DNA of 18,535 nt, taken from NCBI GenBank assembly GCA_964517795.1, contig CAZFDE010000051.1, positions 1-18,535 on the forward strand. Reading direction: 5' to 3'. The notes below the pieces were generated by a model, which saw nothing but the letters and a program-made list of their open reading frames with translations, was not told the DNA's origin and made no database searches. Source of the DNA: CAZFDE01 sp964517795 (lineage in GTDB: Bacteria; Planctomycetota; Phycisphaerae; Sedimentisphaerales; Anaerobacaceae). Below are positions 17,601 to 18,535 of the stretch, piece after piece; position 1 is the stretch's first letter, and each line of letters starts with the position of its first letter. A program made the position numbers and the translations under genes.

Positions 17601-18509
17601 CCCGGATTCCAATGGTGTTGTCATGTCATTGAGAACAATAATCTCTCCGACTTCTGTTTGGTTTGCATCATAAAGCGGAATAAAACCGCCATAATACGTT
17701 CGGTCCGTTAATAGCTTAAATGTAAATTTATCATGATCTTGATGATGTTTTTGTATATACCTGCCAATCTTGGACGGTAATTTCGCGAGCGTCTTATCGA
17801 TAATGACATAATCGTCATACAAATCCCAGTCGCCGGATTTGCCGATCATTCGGAGCCCTTCTTCCCATTGATCCCGCTGCAGGTATGCCTTGTTAATCAC
17901 AAAAACCAACTCGCTGCCGGTAACTGATTTGAGTTCTGTGGTGATGTGACCGATCTCTTCCCCCAGTTCGATATATCCAGCCAGTTGGCCATTTATTATC
18001 CACGGGTGCACAACACGTAATGTAAATGTTCCAAACGGACCTAATTCGATACCATGGGACGGTTTTTGAGTATGGGCAGCGTCGGCTAATGTTTTGCGTT
18101 TGATAAGGTCGCCAAAACGTGCGGGATTGTGTATTCGCAAAAAACACCGGCGATCCAATTGGTGAAAATAGAAATGAGTAACACGATACTTTGAATTTAA
18201 TTCTTTATAGATATCGTTGAGATAATTGAGTAAGCCCTGACGATCTTTTACCAGCCATAATTTTTGAAGTGTCTTATCTTTATTCAGCAGATCGATCTGC
18301 GCATGATATAATTGCGAATCCTCGTTCAATTCCATTTGAAATAATCGCTGGACAGCTTGCACGGTACTTCTATGTTCCTGGTGGATATCAGTATAATGCA
18401 GATGATAGGCAATCCCCACAGAAGCGATTAACAACATCAGTACCACCAGGATAATAGGCACTAAAAGTCGTTTCTTAAAACGGCATTTTTCAAAATGCTT
18501 CTTTTCCAT
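14631..18509 (-). CDS. Membrane hybrid histidine kinase (dCache-GAF-PAS3-HisKA-HATPase-REC)
   Basis: The protein has 1292 residues. TM1 is at about 14-36. An extracellular sensor at about 37-300 resembles double-Cache domain 3 (FYFHQLDRRCFLRIHNPARF, then HGIELGPFGTFTLRVVHPW). TM2 is at about 305-327. A coiled coil (330-372) and a GAF-like domain (about 373-482) follow. Three PAS domains lie at about 491-615, 625-738 and 757-870; the second has Cys668, 681, 684 and 694. HisKA has His890 in ANMSHEIRTPMNAIIG. The HATPase has Asn1006/1007, DTGVGI (1038) and GTGLGLSI. The receiver has Asp1144-1145, phospho-Asp1188 in FMDIQMP and Lys1238. The protein stops at TAA 14631-14633, yet a complete HPt domain continues in the same frame. 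This suggests an original BarA-like phosphorelay of 1396 residues. ATG 18509 has AGGGG only 3 nt upstream. The ligand is unknown. The gene starts 26 nt from the window edge. Confidence 0.93.
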   Translation of the reverse strand: MEKKHFEKCRFKKRLLVPIILVVLMLLIASVGIAYHLHYTDIHQEHRSTVQAVQRLFQMELNEDSQLYHAQIDLLNKDKTLQKLWLVKDRQGLLNYLNDIYKELNSKYRVTHFYFHQLDRRCFLRIHNPARFGDLIKRKTLADAAHTQKPSHGIELGPFGTFTLRVVHPWIINGQLAGYIELGEEIGHITTELKSVTGSELVFVINKAYLQRDQWEEGLRMIGKSGDWDLYDDYVIIDKTLAKLPSKIGRYIQKHHQDHDKFTFKLLTDRTYYGGFIPLYDANQTEVGEIIVLNDMTTPLESGIKFLTVLIIISILSGAVLITFFWKYVESIQERLAEAHDAQEKEINQRKKAEQERSKFLHQTQERLKELQGLYGVSKLVAESNDLDDIFKQVTAILPAAWQYPEITQAQIVFENTVYRQDVFEPTNWKQSADMVVNGKSCGQLEIYYLEERPTLDEGPFLAEERDLIKAIANLLATAIQRIQTTESIQRAETKYRTLYNSSSDAIMMLDEERFFDCNDATLSIFGCKDKSEFCSKHPADLSPESQPCGKDSMTLANERIATAINDGSNRFEWVHKRLDTNASFPADVLLNALELDGKKVLQAVVRDITERKEAEEKLRESQQQLQGIFDNVEIGIALISPNMEIISLNRQMKEWFPNIDRVHEPVCYRAFNQPPRDDVCSYCPTIKTLQDGCVHQAVTETPAGEDTRNYRIISSPLKDESGNVIAAIEMVDDITNRRRAEVALKNAKNEAEREKAKLSAMISGMEEGVVFADANNRIIEVNNYFCEFVHKSRDEIIGKTIESLHQGKPLEHVHRLIEKFRQNPCSEPFTMQRSLGGAEVMLRMQPIYQNKTYSGVLLNVINVTELVEARKAAETATQAKSLFLANMSHEIRTPMNAIIGFGELLEDESLTAEQHNYVRSICLSSEHLLNLINDILDFSKIEAGKMQVHITDCALGELVDTVESMIAPAAEKKNIDFAINEKGPLPAMIRSDCNRLRQCLINLANNAVKFTDQGHVHVNISVEKRDENDFLRFDIEDTGVGIAKEQQQKIFEAFDQADTTRTRNHTGTGLGLSITQQLAKLMGGEVKIESEPGQGSTFSLIIPANVNVTTQPRFQRDKLGNETGGQQRGGAILHYAGRVLAVDDSTLNQKLMRSLLEKAGLDVTIAADGQDALDAAVSGEYDLIFMDIQMPKIDGFEVTRRLRDQGVSTPIIALTAHALPEDEDRCLDAGCDGYLAKPIDRNKLNEQLARFLPQTAEETFNDAAVDHAQPSSDLAKSKKESDLDVSVMIEA

Positions 18510-18535
18510 AAACCCCTGCTCGATCTATGTAACTA

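Overview
The window (18,535 bp, moderate GC) looks chromosomal and bacterial. The gene content suggests a Planctomycetota member, probably Phycisphaerae or Sedimentisphaerales-like. Reasons are an exported LamG/discoidin protein, a carboxypeptidase-regulatory-like repeat protein, a GHL6-type glycosidase, a membrane-anchored Ser/Thr kinase with an N-terminal helical module, an EF-G paralogue with DTPGYPDF, and large hybrid histidine kinases. This placement is inference from family content. No tRNA, rRNA, CRISPR array, insertion sequence or phage gene was seen.

Layout. Positions 1-5237 hold three minus-strand genes for exported or membrane proteins, read in the order 5237->4080, 3984->1063, 1050-><1. 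Next comes a TPR protein (6984->5401, minus) and a single-domain response regulator (7695->7222, minus). An EF-G-like GTPase (7903-9936, plus) is divergent from the regulator. A Ser/Thr kinase (11237->10008, minus) and a secreted GHL6-type glycosidase (13461->11416, minus) follow. A glyoxalase-II-type metallo-beta-lactamase (13603-14304, plus) is divergent from the glycosidase. The right end is a very large hybrid histidine kinase (18509->14631, minus), whose HPt domain lies in the same frame just beyond a TAA stop (14630->14319).

Main discovery. The first two exported-protein genes each contain an in-frame TGA (2800-2802 and 4968-4970 on the plus strand). The reading frame continues after each one. 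Both TGAs sit in the same peptide context, YG-(TGA)-x-x-T-C-S-x-S-W-R-x-P. Both are followed, after exactly 14 nt, by a perfect 7-bp hairpin with the same TGG loop (TGGs belonging to the Trp codon). The two hairpins differ at paired positions but keep every pair, because Leu/Glu codons (CTC/GAG) are exchanged for Tyr/Val codons (TAC/GTA). This is how bacterial selenocysteine insertion elements (SECIS) look. I therefore annotate both loci as single recoded genes, putative selenoproteins of 973 and 385 residues with a U-x-x-x-C motif. Read as conventional genes they give a signal-peptide protein ending in YG and a downstream extracellular or membrane domain protein with no signal peptide and no ribosome binding site. 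The recoded reading solves both problems. No sel genes are in the window, so selenocysteine itself is inferred.

Other points. The hybrid kinase/HPt split looks like a recent nonsense change or a sequencing error. The EF-G paralogue lacks the usual switch-II histidine. There is a tiny plus-strand ORF with a very strong Shine-Dalgarno. Signalling genes (response regulator, Ser/Thr kinase, hybrid kinase) are frequent here, but no operon linking them is evident.
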